DNA of 64,000 nucleotides from Haloarcula halophila (GTDB lineage Archaea > Halobacteriota > Halobacteria > Halobacteriales > Haloarculaceae): assembly GCF_029278565.1 (NCBI RefSeq), contig NZ_CP119559.1:2666001-2730000 (forward strand). The letters run 5' to 3'. The notes beneath the pieces were generated by a model. It did not search any database and was not told the DNA's origin. It was given only the letters and a program-made list of their open reading frames with translations. A program made the position numbers and the translations under genes. Below, in pieces: positions 25,082-35,691 of the stretch. Each line of letters starts with the position of its first letter. Positions within the stretch are counted from its first letter, which is position 1.

Positions 25082-27196
25082 ATGAGCCACGACGAGTTCC
25101 CGACGGATCAGCCGGCGGTGGTGACCTGTGGGTTGCCCTACGCCAACGGCGACCTCCACGTGGGCCACCTCCGGACCTACGTCGACGGGGACGCCCTCTC
25201 GCGTGCCCTGCGTCGTATCGGCCAACAGACTGCCTTCGTCAGTGGGTCGGACATGCACGGGACGCCGGTAGCGGTCAACGCCGCCCAGCAGGGCGTCGAG
25301 CCCCGCGAGTTCGCCCTGGAGTACCACGAGACCTACGCCGAGACGTTCCCGCGGTTCAACGTCGAGTTCGACAACTACGGGCACACCGACGACGAGACGA
25401 ACACCGAACTCACCCAGGAGTTCGTCCGTTCCTGGATCGACACCGATCACGTCCACGAGAAGGAGATCCAGGTCGCCTGGGACACCGAGGAGGACCAGCC
25501 ACTCCCCGACCGCTTCGTTGAGGGGACCTGTCCGTACTGCGGCGAGCAGGCCCGCGGCGACGAGTGCGACGAGGGGTGCCAGCGCCACCTCGAACCCGGC
25601 GAGATCGAGGACCCCGTGAGTACGATCACGGGCAACCCCGCGGAGTACCGCGAGCGGGAACACAAGTTCCTCCGCCTGGCGGACTTCCAGGAGTACCTTC
25701 AGGGATATCTCGATCGCCTGGAGGGGACCGACAACGCCCAGAACCAGCCCCGCGAGTGGATCGAGGGCGAGCTACAGGACCTCTGTATCACCCGGGACAT
25801 GGACTGGGGCGTGGATTACCCGGGCGAAGACGGCGAGGACCTCGTGCTGTACGTCTGGGTCGACGCGCCCATCGAGTACGTCGCCTCGACGAAACAGTAC
25901 TCCGAACGGGTCGGTGCCGACGAGTACGACTGGGAAGACGTCTGGAAACTCGACGGCGACGCCGAGCACGGCACCGAGTGGGAGGCCGACTGGAGCGCGG
26001 ACAACGGCGAGATCATCCACGTCATCGGCCGTGACATCATCCAGCACCACGCCGTCTTCTGGCCGGCGATGCTGCGGGGTGCGGGGTACAACGAACCCCG
26101 GACGATCCTGGCGACCGGTTTCGTCGGGATCGACGGCAAGGCGCTCTCGACCTCCCGGAACCGCGCCGTCTGGGCCGACGAATACCTCGACGCGGGCTTC
26201 CACCCCGATCTGTTCCGGTACTACATCGCCACCGGCGCGGGCCTGGAGATGGACGTCGACTTCTCCTGGGACCGCTTCGCCGAGCGGGTCAACGGCGAAC
26301 TGGTCGGCAACGTCGGCAACTTCGCCTACCGGTCGCTGCTGTTCGCCCACCGGAACTACGACGGCACGCCCGAGGCCGCGGTCAGCGACGACGTCGAGGC
26401 GCGCATCGAGGACGCGATCGAGACGTTCGAGACCGCCGTCAGGGAGTACGACATCCGATCGCTGGCCGAGGTCGCGATCGAACTGTCGAACTACGGCAAC
26501 GAGTACATCCAGCGCAACGAGCCCTGGAACCTGGTCGGCGAGGAACCCGAGGAAGCGGCACAAGTCATCCGGGACTGCGTGCAGTTGACCAAGGCCGTCG
26601 CCGTCGTCATGCAGCCGGTCATGCCCGGGAAGGCCGAGCGGCTGTGGGGCCAACTCGGCGAACGGGGTTCCGTGGCCGACGTGACCCTGGAGACGGCGCT
26701 TTCGGAACCGCCCGCCGAGTTCGACGAGCCCGTCGAACTGTTCGAGCAAGTCGAGGACGACCACATCGAGGCCCTCCAGGAACAGCTCCAGCGTCGCGTT
26801 GAGGCTGCGAGCGAGGACGGCGGAGACGACAGTGAGAGCGACGCCGAGGAGACGGTCGACCTCGAACCGCTTGTCGAGGAGCGGATCGGCTTCGAGGACT
26901 TCGAGGGGATCGACATGCGCGTCGGCGAGATCGTCACCGCCGAGCCGGTTGAGGACGCCGACAAGCTCCTCCGCCTGGAGGTCGATATCGGTCACGAGGT
27001 CCGCCAGGTCGTCGCCGGCCTCGCGAAGCTCCACGACGTCGAGGAGCTTCCGGGGACGCGGGTCATCTTGCTGGCCAACATGGAGAAAGCCGAGCTGTTC
27101 GGTATCGAGTCCAACGGGATGGTACTCGCTGCGGGCGACGAGGCCGACCTGCTGACCACTCACGAGGACGCGCCGCTCGGCACCCGCATCCAGTAG
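25082..27196 (+). CDS. metG: Methionyl-tRNA synthetase with C-terminal tRNA-binding domain
   Basis: MetRS charges tRNA(Met). The 704-residue product has the class I HIGH motif as HVGH (26-29), a zinc knuckle (CPYCGEQARGDECDEGC), DWGVDYP, and the KMSKS equivalent as KALSTS (within GKALSTSRNRAVW). An alpha-helical anticodon-binding domain precedes an acidic linker and a Trbp111/EMAP-like tRNA-binding module (GIDMRVGEIVTAEPVEDADK to the end). Fusion of that module to the synthetase is common in archaea and bacteria. I chose the ATG at 25082, where family similarity begins. Confidence 0.97.
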   Translation: MSHDEFPTDQPAVVTCGLPYANGDLHVGHLRTYVDGDALSRALRRIGQQTAFVSGSDMHGTPVAVNAAQQGVEPREFALEYHETYAETFPRFNVEFDNYGHTDDETNTELTQEFVRSWIDTDHVHEKEIQVAWDTEEDQPLPDRFVEGTCPYCGEQARGDECDEGCQRHLEPGEIEDPVSTITGNPAEYREREHKFLRLADFQEYLQGYLDRLEGTDNAQNQPREWIEGELQDLCITRDMDWGVDYPGEDGEDLVLYVWVDAPIEYVASTKQYSERVGADEYDWEDVWKLDGDAEHGTEWEADWSADNGEIIHVIGRDIIQHHAVFWPAMLRGAGYNEPRTILATGFVGIDGKALSTSRNRAVWADEYLDAGFHPDLFRYYIATGAGLEMDVDFSWDRFAERVNGELVGNVGNFAYRSLLFAHRNYDGTPEAAVSDDVEARIEDAIETFETAVREYDIRSLAEVAIELSNYGNEYIQRNEPWNLVGEEPEEAAQVIRDCVQLTKAVAVVMQPVMPGKAERLWGQLGERGSVADVTLETALSEPPAEFDEPVELFEQVEDDHIEALQEQLQRRVEAASEDGGDDSESDAEETVDLEPLVEERIGFEDFEGIDMRVGEIVTAEPVEDADKLLRLEVDIGHEVRQVVAGLAKLHDVEELPGTRVILLANMEKAELFGIESNGMVLAAGDEADLLTTHEDAPLGTRIQ

Positions 27197-27247
27197 CCCC
27201 CTGCCGGAACCTGAACCCCTTTCTCGGTGGCTGCTCCCGTGTCAGCC

Positions 27248-27943
27248 ATGCCGATGTACGCCCGCGACGAGGCGACCGAACCCCGGATCGTCGACCGCTT
27301 TCCCGACGGCGTCGGCTGGCAGGCCCACCCCGAAGAAGGCGGCTGCCGGACGAGCCACGCGATCCGTGACGACGACGGCGGCGTCTGGCTGCTGGACCCG
27401 CTGGACGCGCCGGACGTGACCGACGTGTACGCCGATCTCGGCGAGGTCGTCGGCGTGGCCGTCCTCGCGGACTATCACACTCGCGACGCGGCGGCGTTCG
27501 CCCGACGCCACGACGTTCCGGTGACGGTCCCGACGGGGTTGAACCGCGTCGTCGAGCGGCTGGACGTGCCCACACGCCGGGTCACGAACTCGCTCGCGGA
27601 CTTCGAACTCCGGCGGTTGAACCCGCTGCGGGCCTGGCGCGAGACCGTCGCCTACCGGGAACGCGACGGGACGCTGTACGTCCCCGACGTTCTCTCGACC
27701 GGCGAGTCGTTCACCGTCGGGAACGAACGGCTGGCGATGAACCTCTTTCTCCGGCTGTCCCCGCCTCGGGAGCCGTTCGCCGACCTCGACCCCGAACGGG
27801 TGCTGGTCGGTCACGGCACCGGTGTCTTCGAGGACGCCGGGGATGCGCTGGAGGACGCCGTCGGAAACGCAAGACGCCGGTTCCCGCGGGCGCTCGTTTC
27901 GAGTGGCCCGCGGGAGCTGCTGGCGATGCTCGACGCGCTCTGA
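27248..27943 (+). CDS. Metallo-beta-lactamase-like fold protein, unknown function
   Basis: The 231-residue product has the alternating strands of an MBL-fold protein (VWLLDPLDAPDV, VVGVAVLADYHTRDAAAFA, LYVPDVLSTGESF, RVLVGHGTGVFED), but the full HxHxDH zinc motif is not present; only ADYHTRD and GHG are left. It is therefore a divergent or non-catalytic member at best. A second in-frame ATG two codons on (27254) or a GTG at 27227 could be the start. It lies alone between metG and icd, in the same direction. Confidence 0.72.
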   Translation: MPMYARDEATEPRIVDRFPDGVGWQAHPEEGGCRTSHAIRDDDGGVWLLDPLDAPDVTDVYADLGEVVGVAVLADYHTRDAAAFARRHDVPVTVPTGLNRVVERLDVPTRRVTNSLADFELRRLNPLRAWRETVAYRERDGTLYVPDVLSTGESFTVGNERLAMNLFLRLSPPREPFADLDPERVLVGHGTGVFEDAGDALEDAVGNARRRFPRALVSSGPRELLAMLDAL

Positions 27944-28023
27944 GGAGCACGTTCGTGTGTCTCACGTTACCGTTCTTGCAGCAAAACGGCAATCCTTTAG
28001 GCCACAGTATCGATGCCGGAGAT

Positions 28024-29285
<1,262 letters not shown>

Positions 29286-29286
<1 letters not shown>

Positions 29287-29303
29287 AGAGCCGCCTGGCT
29301 CTC
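29286..29303 (+). terminator. Hairpin at the end of icd
   Basis: A perfect 7-bp stem (GAGAGCC / GGCTCTC) with loop GCCT begins at the last base of the icd stop codon. No long T-run follows directly, so it may be an RNA-stabilising hairpin or a dispersed repeat rather than a terminator. The stem and loop resemble the two hairpins inside scpA (9193, 9247). Confidence 0.4.
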
Positions 29304-29349
29304 CCCGTGAGCATATCGAGACGCTCCCTACTCGACCCACGATTTTTCG

Positions 29350-30153
29350 TCACTCCTCGGTCGACAGCGTCGCGTTCGCGACCCACGCCGGCCGGTCGAT
29401 CGTCGTCGTCCCCTCGTCGGTGACGCGGGTCTCCCGGACGACGCGGACGTCGTGGCTACCGAGTGTGGCGTCGTAGCCGACCCGTTTCGCGACGACGGTC
29501 CCGTCCGAGCGGACCCGTAACTGGACGCTGACGTTCGTCGGATGACTGACGAACAGCGGCCGGATGAGTCGCTCGCGGTCGACGAACTCCGAGCCGGCCA
29601 GGACGACGTCGCCGTCGGATTCGTGGCGTGTGACGGTCACGTTGACCGCACCGAGTACGGCCTCGATCCGTTGGTGTGCGGTGAGATCGGTCATCGGGTC
29701 GCCGTTCTCGGCGAGCCACATGTGTAGCGACTGGCGGCCGGTCCGCTCCTGGTGTCGGGTCGCGACGACGGTCCCGTTGGTCCAGTAGTCGACTCGCGTC
29801 GTGAGCCCGGCGCTGGGGTACTTGGTAGTGTTCTGTGAGAAGTAGCCGCGGTAACTGGTCGCGTTTGTCGCGACCTGCCGTGAGCGGTTCGTCCGGCGCA
29901 GTATCTCCCCGTCCGCATCCACGATGTACTGACGCGTCGTCAGCGTGTAGCTCGTCGTCCGGAGCGCTCCTTCGTGGGAGCGAGCGAGGACATTCGGCTC
30001 GATCGCCCGCTCGGAGACGCCGGGTGGGTACGGTACCTCGTCGGTGGGGATCGGTGCCGGTGTCACCGGCTCGTTCGCACCCTGTGCGCTGAACCCGCTA
30101 CAGCCCGCAAGCAGTAACGCGAGGCCGACGATCAGGAGCCCGAGCCGTCTCAT
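29350..30153 (-). CDS. Lipoprotein of unknown function
   Basis: The 267-residue product starts with a signal peptide ending in a lipobox, LAGC (Cys18), so it should be lipid-anchored on the outer face of the cell membrane. The mature part is beta-rich, with many possible N-glycosylation sequons (NRS, NAT, NTT, NGT, NVS), and resembles haloarchaeal outer-membrane-lipoprotein-like proteins (SYTLTTRQYIVDADGEILRR). Nothing indicates a ligand. It converges on icd and is single. Confidence 0.82.
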   Translation of the reverse strand: MRRLGLLIVGLALLLAGCSGFSAQGANEPVTPAPIPTDEVPYPPGVSERAIEPNVLARSHEGALRTTSYTLTTRQYIVDADGEILRRTNRSRQVATNATSYRGYFSQNTTKYPSAGLTTRVDYWTNGTVVATRHQERTGRQSLHMWLAENGDPMTDLTAHQRIEAVLGAVNVTVTRHESDGDVVLAGSEFVDRERLIRPLFVSHPTNVSVQLRVRSDGTVVAKRVGYDATLGSHDVRVVRETRVTDEGTTTIDRPAWVANATLSTEE

Positions 30154-30199
30154 CGAGCCGACTTAGGGATACTCCTACAAACCAGTAGTGGCCCGAGTC

Positions 30200-30538
30200 T
30201 CAGCCACGCCAGTCGGGGTCGATCCGGGGCGGACTGAACACGTCGATACCGGTCACTGGCTCGTCGGTCCGGTTCTCCACCCGGTGGGGTTCACCGCCGG
30301 GGATGACGTAGGAGTCACCCGAACTGACGACGGACTCCTCGCCGTCGATGAAGAACGTGAACGCGCCACTGACGACGAAGCCGATCTGCTCGTGATCGTG
30401 GCTGTGTTCCGGGACGACGGCGCCGGGTTCGATGTGGAACTGCTGGGCGCTCATCCGCTCGCCGACGACCAGTTGCGTCAGGTGGACGCCATCGACCGCC
30501 TCGACAGTCTCGCTGGCTGCCTGGGAAACTTCCTCCAT
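30200..30538 (-). CDS. Cupin-domain protein
   Basis: The 112-residue product is one conserved cupin barrel. Motif 1 is PEHSHDHEQIGFVVSG with metal-type His and Glu residues, and motif 2 is YVIPGGEPHRVENR. Small single-cupin proteins may be metal-dependent isomerases, dioxygenases or sugar sensors; the sequence does not say which. I used the ATG at 30538 because upstream residues to 30814 overlap the divergent gene and look non-coding. Confidence 0.88.
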   Translation of the reverse strand: MEEVSQAASETVEAVDGVHLTQLVVGERMSAQQFHIEPGAVVPEHSHDHEQIGFVVSGAFTFFIDGEESVVSSGDSYVIPGGEPHRVENRTDEPVTGIDVFSPPRIDPDWRG

Positions 30539-30625
30539 GTCCCGGCGATCGATAGCGACCGGCCTAAATCCAGGGGTCGACGGGCCATCCGAACGTTCAA
30601 TCGGACGCGGGCCTAACCTCCGACC

Positions 30626-31150
30626 ATGTACGCCGTCGTGGGGTGTAGCGAGTGCAGCGCCCTCTGGATCGTCGAGGGCGAGCAGGCGACGAGTCAGTGT
30701 CCCCGCTGTGGGTCCCGCCGGCAACACGACAAGCGCCGGCGGTTCGTCGAGACCGACGACGAGGCCCACGCACGGGAGGTCAGGGCCTCGATGCTGGCGA
30801 ACCGACAGGGCCACGGCGACGCCTTCGCCGACCTGGACTCGGTCGCGGAGATGGAGCGCCGGGTCGAGGATGCCGGGGTCGACGACGAGACGTACCTCGA
30901 ACGGTCGGGCGTCGACACCGACAGCGTGGCGGCGGCCGGCGACCGCGCGGAGACGGGTGCCGGCGGGGGACAGTCACGGAAGGAGACGGTTCTGGCGGCA
31001 CTCCGGTCGCTCGACGCGCCCAGCGAGGACGAGGTCGTCGCCTACGCCCGGGAGCGGGACGTTCCTCCCGACTACACGCGGACGGCGTTACGAAAGCTCG
31101 TCAGGGCCGGCGAGGTCACCGAGTCCCGGGGGCGCTACCGACTCCTATGA
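30626..31150 (+). CDS. Zinc-ribbon plus winged-helix protein (DUF5817-like)
   Basis: The 174-residue product opens with a zinc ribbon (VGCSECSALWIV ... CPRCGSRR). It has a central acidic/helical region and a C-terminal winged-helix-like domain (about 110-174, KETVLAALRSLDAPSEDEVV ... YTRTALRKLVRAGEVTES). It matches an uncharacterised haloarchaeal family by my recollection (DUF5817). Nucleic-acid binding is likely. The stop overlaps the ATG of the next gene (ATGA), so the two are coupled. Confidence 0.85.
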   Translation: MYAVVGCSECSALWIVEGEQATSQCPRCGSRRQHDKRRRFVETDDEAHAREVRASMLANRQGHGDAFADLDSVAEMERRVEDAGVDDETYLERSGVDTDSVAAAGDRAETGAGGGQSRKETVLAALRSLDAPSEDEVVAYARERDVPPDYTRTALRKLVRAGEVTESRGRYRLL

Positions 31151-31494
31151 CGACGACGCTCGATCTGGAACCAGGGCCGGTCGCGGTCGGGAGCCTCGTC
31201 GGGCTCTCCGGACTGCTCTTCCTGGTGACGCCGCTGGTCGGTCCGGTTCCGATCGGCGGGCTGTCGGTGAGTCCAGTCGCGCTCTCGGCCGTCGCGTTGA
31301 CCGCCGGGTTCACGCTCGGGACGGTCGTCTTCGCTCGCCGCGGGCAGCGCCTGTTCGCGCTCGCCCACGGCGTGTTCGCGGTCGCCTGGGCGCTGCTGGT
31401 CGCGGGGCCGTTGCTCGGCAACGGGGACCTGCTGCTCGCCGGCGTGGTCGTACTCGTCGCCGGCGTCGGGTTCCTGGTGAGCCAGTCGCGGTAA
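31147..31494 (+). CDS. Small membrane protein coupled to the zinc-ribbon gene
   Basis: The 115-residue product has four hydrophobic segments (about 12-32, 40-60, 68-88, 90-111) with short loops and no charged catalytic residues. It starts within the stop of the preceding gene. Haloarchaeal genomes carry many such small four-helix proteins of unknown role. Confidence 0.75.
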   Translation: MTTTLDLEPGPVAVGSLVGLSGLLFLVTPLVGPVPIGGLSVSPVALSAVALTAGFTLGTVVFARRGQRLFALAHGVFAVAWALLVAGPLLGNGDLLLAGVVVLVAGVGFLVSQSR

Positions 31495-31500
31495 CCGCCG

Positions 31501-32712
31501 TCAGCGCCCGAGTTCGGCGTGGGCCGAGGAGAGATGCCGGGACGACAGCGCCGCCAGCAGGGAGAGCTCGCCGGCCAGGACGCCGGCGGCGATGACCTCC
31601 GCGAGCGCGTCGGCGTTGCTCCCCGGCGGGTCGCCGCCGCCGCCGTAGCCGACTACCTCCAGCGCCTCCGACTGGGTCGGCAGTCCCGTCCCGCCGCCGA
31701 CGGTTCCGACCTCCAGCGAGGAGAGCGTCACCGAGGCGTACAGCCCGTCATCGCGGGCGTCGACGGTCGTGATGGTGTTTGCGCCCTCGACGACCTGGGC
31801 GGCGTCCTGGCCGAACGCGAGGAAGGCCGCGGCGATCACGTTGGCCGCGTGGGCGTTGAACCCCAGCGCACCGGCCTTCGCGGAGCCGACGAGGTTCTTG
31901 CGGGTGTTTGCCTCGACGATGGCGTCCGTGGTCGTGTCGAGGCGCTGCTGGACCTGCTCGTGGGGGAGGAGGACATCCGCGGAGACGGTCCGGCCCCGGC
32001 CCTCGATGGCGTTGATCGCCGCGGGTTTCTTGTCCGAACAGAGGTTGCCCGACAGCGCCACCAGTTCGGCCGGTGTCTCGCTCTCGACGACCTCACAGGC
32101 GGCCTCGGTCGCGATGGTGGCCATGTTCATCCCCATCGCGTCCTTGGTGTCGTAGGAGAACCGCAGGAAGACGTTGTCCCCGACGGTGTAGGGGGTGACC
32201 TCCTGGAGTTCGCCGTGGCTCGTCGTCCCCTCGGCGGCCGCGGCCAGTCGGTCGACGTGGTCCCGGACCCAGGCCGAGACCTCCCCCGCGGCAGCCACGT
32301 CCTCGACCTTGAACACCGGTGCCCGTGTCATCCCGGATTTCAGGACTCGTGCGGTTGCGCCGCCGGCAGTCCGGATGGCCGAGACGCCGCGGTTGACCGA
32401 AGCCAACAGGGCTCCCTCGGTCGTCGCCAGCGGGAGGTAGTGCTCGCCGTCGGCCGCCCCGCCGTCGACCGGCAGCGGTCCGACGACGCCCATCGGGACC
32501 TGTGCGGTCCCGACCATGTTCTCGATGTTGCTGTCGGCCTCGCCAGCGTCGAAGCCGTAGTCGCCGACGGTCGAGAGGTCGGCACCGGTTTCCGCGGCGA
32601 GGAGACGCCGGCGGGCCGTGGCGGCCGTGTCCGGGTCGGCGTGGTCTTCGAGTTCGTACAGGCGGAGTTCACCCTCGCGGACGCGCTGTGCGAGGGTCTC
32701 GGCGTCGGTCAT
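31501..32712 (-). CDS. hmgA: HMG-CoA reductase
   Basis: The enzyme reduces HMG-CoA to mevalonate, the committed step to archaeal isoprenoid lipids. The 403-residue product has the class I signatures: ENMVGTAQVPMGVVGPLPVD, the DTKDAMGMNMATIATEAA loop with the catalytic Asp, SDKKPAAINAIEGRG with the catalytic Lys, and GTVGGGTGLPTQSEAL. It lacks the membrane anchor of eukaryotic enzymes, as expected. The related gene is the classic statin target in haloarchaea. It converges on the small membrane protein with 6 bases between stops. Confidence 0.97.
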   Translation of the reverse strand: MTDAETLAQRVREGELRLYELEDHADPDTAATARRRLLAAETGADLSTVGDYGFDAGEADSNIENMVGTAQVPMGVVGPLPVDGGAADGEHYLPLATTEGALLASVNRGVSAIRTAGGATARVLKSGMTRAPVFKVEDVAAAGEVSAWVRDHVDRLAAAAEGTTSHGELQEVTPYTVGDNVFLRFSYDTKDAMGMNMATIATEAACEVVESETPAELVALSGNLCSDKKPAAINAIEGRGRTVSADVLLPHEQVQQRLDTTTDAIVEANTRKNLVGSAKAGALGFNAHAANVIAAAFLAFGQDAAQVVEGANTITTVDARDDGLYASVTLSSLEVGTVGGGTGLPTQSEALEVVGYGGGGDPPGSNADALAEVIAAGVLAGELSLLAALSSRHLSSAHAELGR

Positions 32713-32837
32713 ACAGGGGCGGTGGCGGGCCGCACCCCTAACAGTTGCTCTTGTCGGCCGTCACTCACCCGCTCCCGTCGCCTCCGGTCCCACTGACTGG
32801 CTGTCCGGTCCGTTCTCGATCCGGAGACTGGTACTCG

Positions 32838-32965
32838 TTAACATAAAACAAAACCCATCAATTGCCGATATACAACTCATTGTTTCCCTCAGTAGCCAGT
32901 ATCGAAGGCAAAATTTTTTCAATACACAAGTCCGAACCATCTAGTAGCCACAGGATACCGTACCC
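32838..32965 (+). other. AT-rich promoter region of the nad operon
   Basis: This is the most AT-rich stretch of the window, with ACATAAAACAAAACCC, ATATACAACTCATTG and AAAATTTTTTCAATAC before the ATG at 32966. It should hold the nadABC promoter, and the length of AT-rich DNA leaves room for a regulator site. I see no clean palindrome that would define one. The rest of the gap, 32713-32837, is featureless hmgA upstream DNA. Confidence 0.4.
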
Positions 32966-34102
32966 ATGCCACAGATGGAAACAGCTACGTTCGAAACGGA
33001 TCTCAGTCTCTTCAAATACGACAACCTCGAACAGCTTCCCCCGGAGTACCGGGAACTGGGCGAAGACGAGCGGACGGAGCGGATCGAAGCCGCTCTCGAC
33101 GAACTCGGTGACGACGTGGTCGTCCTGGGCCACAACTACCAGCGCCGGGAGATCGTCGAACACGCCGACTTCATCGGGGACTCCTACCAACTCTCGAAGG
33201 AGGCCGCGGCGGCCGACGCCGACTACGTCGTCTTCGGCGGTGTGACGTTCATGGCCGAATCCGCCGACATCATCACCGACGACGACCAACAGGTGATCCT
33301 TCCGTCGATGGAGGCCTCCTGCCCGATGGCCGGGATGGCCGAGGCGCTCCAGGTCGACGCCGCGTGGGCGGAACTGACCGCGGCGCTCGACGACGACGAG
33401 GAGATCGTCCCCATCACGTACATGAACAGCTACGCCGATCTGAAGGCGTTCTGTGCCGAACAGGGCGGGCTGGTCTGTACCTCCTCGAACGCCCACAAGG
33501 CCTTCGAGTACGCCTTCGAGCACGGCGACAAGGTGCTGTTCCTGCCGGACAAACACCTCGGCGAGAACACGGCTTACCGCCTGGACATGGCCGACGAGAT
33601 CGTCGAGTGGGACCCCTGGGACCCCGAGAGCACGGACGCCGAGGCCGCCGTCGAGCACGACGTCATCCTCTGGGAGGGGTACTGCCAGGTCCACGAGCGG
33701 TTCCGCGAGTCCCACATCGAGGCTATCCGCGCCGACCATCCCGACGCCAACGTCATCGTCCACCCCGAGTGTCGCCGCGAGGTCGTCGAGGCCGCCGACG
33801 TGGCCGGCTCGACGGCTGATATCTGCCAGGCTGTCGAGGCGGCCGATCCCGGCGACACCTGGGCGATCGGGACCGAGATCCACCTCACCCACCACCTCCA
33901 GCGGTGGTACCCCGAGGTCGAGGTCCTCCCGCTGTGTGGGGACGCCTGCATGGACTGCAACGCCATGCGCCAGATCGACCCGAACTACCTCGCTTGGGTG
34001 TTGGAGGAACTGGTTGCGGGCCGTGAACGCAACGTCATCGAGGTCCACCCCGAGGAGAAGGAACTGGCACAGGTCGCACTCGACCGGATGCTGGAGATCT
34101 GA
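32966..34102 (+). CDS. nadA: Quinolinate synthase A
   Basis: NadA condenses iminoaspartate with dihydroxyacetone phosphate to quinolinate, using a [4Fe-4S] cluster. The 378-residue product has VVVLGHNYQRREIVEHADFI, the first cysteine in EASCPMAGMA (Cys119), the second in GGLVCTSSNAHK (Cys171) and a late cluster CGDACMDC (324, 328, 331). An N-terminal extension of about 50 residues is typical of halophilic and long-form enzymes. nadB follows after 2 bases, so this is the first gene of a nadABC operon. Confidence 0.97.
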   Translation: MPQMETATFETDLSLFKYDNLEQLPPEYRELGEDERTERIEAALDELGDDVVVLGHNYQRREIVEHADFIGDSYQLSKEAAAADADYVVFGGVTFMAESADIITDDDQQVILPSMEASCPMAGMAEALQVDAAWAELTAALDDDEEIVPITYMNSYADLKAFCAEQGGLVCTSSNAHKAFEYAFEHGDKVLFLPDKHLGENTAYRLDMADEIVEWDPWDPESTDAEAAVEHDVILWEGYCQVHERFRESHIEAIRADHPDANVIVHPECRREVVEAADVAGSTADICQAVEAADPGDTWAIGTEIHLTHHLQRWYPEVEVLPLCGDACMDCNAMRQIDPNYLAWVLEELVAGRERNVIEVHPEEKELAQVALDRMLEI

Positions 34103-34104
34103 CC

Positions 34105-35691
34105 ATGACCGACCACAATACTACCGACGTGCTGGTCGTCGGCTCGGGCATCGCCGGGCTGGCGGCAGCACTCGCGGCCGCTCGTGAGGGCAGCGACGTG
34201 ACTGTCGCGACGAAGGCGACCCGTCCGGAGGGGGCCTCCTCGTGGTGGGCACAGGGCGGTATCGCCGTCTCCCGGGACACGCCCGAGGCGTTCAAACGAG
34301 ACATCGTCACCGCGAGCGACGGGACGGCAGACCCCGAAGCCGTCGACGTGCTCGTCGAGAACGCGAACGAGGCCGTCGAGGACGTGTTACTGGAGACGCT
34401 GGCCGTCGAGTTCGACCGCGTCGAGCCGTGTTCGACGGACACGGACGAGCGGGCGTCGACGGCGCCCGCGAGTCGCTCGAACCTGGACTACGCCCGCGAG
34501 GCCGCCCACAGCGAGGACCGCATCCTCCACGTCGACGCCGCCACTGGCAAGCACATCCACGTCCCCTTCCTGAACTACCTCGACGACCACGACGCCGTCG
34601 AGATCAGGGACGACACCGCCGCGCTGGACCTGATCCGCCACGAAGGTCGGGTCCACGGCGCGATGCTAGAGTCCGACGGGGCCGTCGAGCCCTGGTACGC
34701 CGGCAGCGTCGTCCTGGCGACCGGTGGCATCGGCGAACTCTACCCGCGGACGACCAACCCCGACGACGCCACCGGTGACGGCATCGCGATGGCAGCCCTG
34801 GCCGGGGCCGAGGTCGCGGACATGGAGTACGTCCAGTTCCACCCGACCGCCTGCGTGGTCGGCGAGTCGGACGACAGCGACGAGTCGGGCAACGACGCGG
34901 TCGCCTTCCTGGTCAGCGAGGCCGTCCGCGGCGAGGGCGGCCTGCTGCGAAACGGCGACGGCGACCGGTTCATGCCCGACTACCACGAGGACGCCGAACT
35001 GGCTCCCCGTGACGTGGTCGCCCGTGCGGTGAAAGCCCAGCGGGAGGCCACCGGCGACGTCCGACTGGACGTCTCTCCGCTCGCCTTCGCAGAGGAATTT
35101 CCGGGCCTGGCCGACCGCTGCGAGGAGTACGGGATCGACTGGACCGACGGCATCCCGGTCGCGCCGGCCGAACACTTCCTCTGTGGCGGGATCGCCGTCG
35201 ACGACCGCGGCCGGACGACGCTCGATCGGCTCTACGCCGTCGGGGAGTGTTCCCGCACGGGTGTCCACGGCGCGAACCGACTGGCCTCCACGTCGCTGCT
35301 GGAGGGGCTGGTCTGGGGGTTGCGCGCCGGCGAAGACGCCGCCGGGAACGCGATCCAGCCTATCGAGGCCCCGGACCTGCTCGAACGGGACCCGGACCTC
35401 CCGGATAGCTTCGCTCGCGAGAAGTTCCACCGGCTACGCCGGGTGATGGACGAGTACGTCGGCGTCGAACGCGACCCCGCCGAACTGGGGCGGTCGATGG
35501 CCGTCTTGCGCCGCCTCAAGGGCGAGGTCGACGCCTACGTCCGGACTCGGACCGCCCGGTCGCTGTACGAACTCCGCAACGCCAGCGTCACGGCGCTGTT
35601 GGTCGCCCGCCACGCGGCCGAGAACGACACCAGCGTCGGGACCCACAACCTCACGGCGGCCGACGAGCCGCCGGAGCCGACCGCCGACTGA
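34105..35691 (+). CDS. nadB: L-aspartate oxidase
   Basis: This FAD enzyme oxidises aspartate to iminoaspartate, the substrate of NadA. The 528-residue product has the FAD-binding start VLVVGSGIAGLAAALAAARE, the succinate-dehydrogenase-like SSWWAQGGIAV motif, VLATGGIGELYPRTTNP, and the C-terminal EHFLCGGIAVDDRGRTTLDRLYAVGE region. The C-terminal helical domain and length are normal. The stop TGA overlaps the nadC ATG by one base (ATGA-type junction at 35688-35693). Confidence 0.97.
   Translation: MTDHNTTDVLVVGSGIAGLAAALAAAREGSDVTVATKATRPEGASSWWAQGGIAVSRDTPEAFKRDIVTASDGTADPEAVDVLVENANEAVEDVLLETLAVEFDRVEPCSTDTDERASTAPASRSNLDYAREAAHSEDRILHVDAATGKHIHVPFLNYLDDHDAVEIRDDTAALDLIRHEGRVHGAMLESDGAVEPWYAGSVVLATGGIGELYPRTTNPDDATGDGIAMAALAGAEVADMEYVQFHPTACVVGESDDSDESGNDAVAFLVSEAVRGEGGLLRNGDGDRFMPDYHEDAELAPRDVVARAVKAQREATGDVRLDVSPLAFAEEFPGLADRCEEYGIDWTDGIPVAPAEHFLCGGIAVDDRGRTTLDRLYAVGECSRTGVHGANRLASTSLLEGLVWGLRAGEDAAGNAIQPIEAPDLLERDPDLPDSFAREKFHRLRRVMDEYVGVERDPAELGRSMAVLRRLKGEVDAYVRTRTARSLYELRNASVTALLVARHAAENDTSVGTHNLTAADEPPEPTAD

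Noticed and set aside
27248-27943. Confident metallo-beta-lactamase enzyme
   Set aside because: The HxHxDH zinc motif is not present, so only a weak fold-level resemblance is reported.
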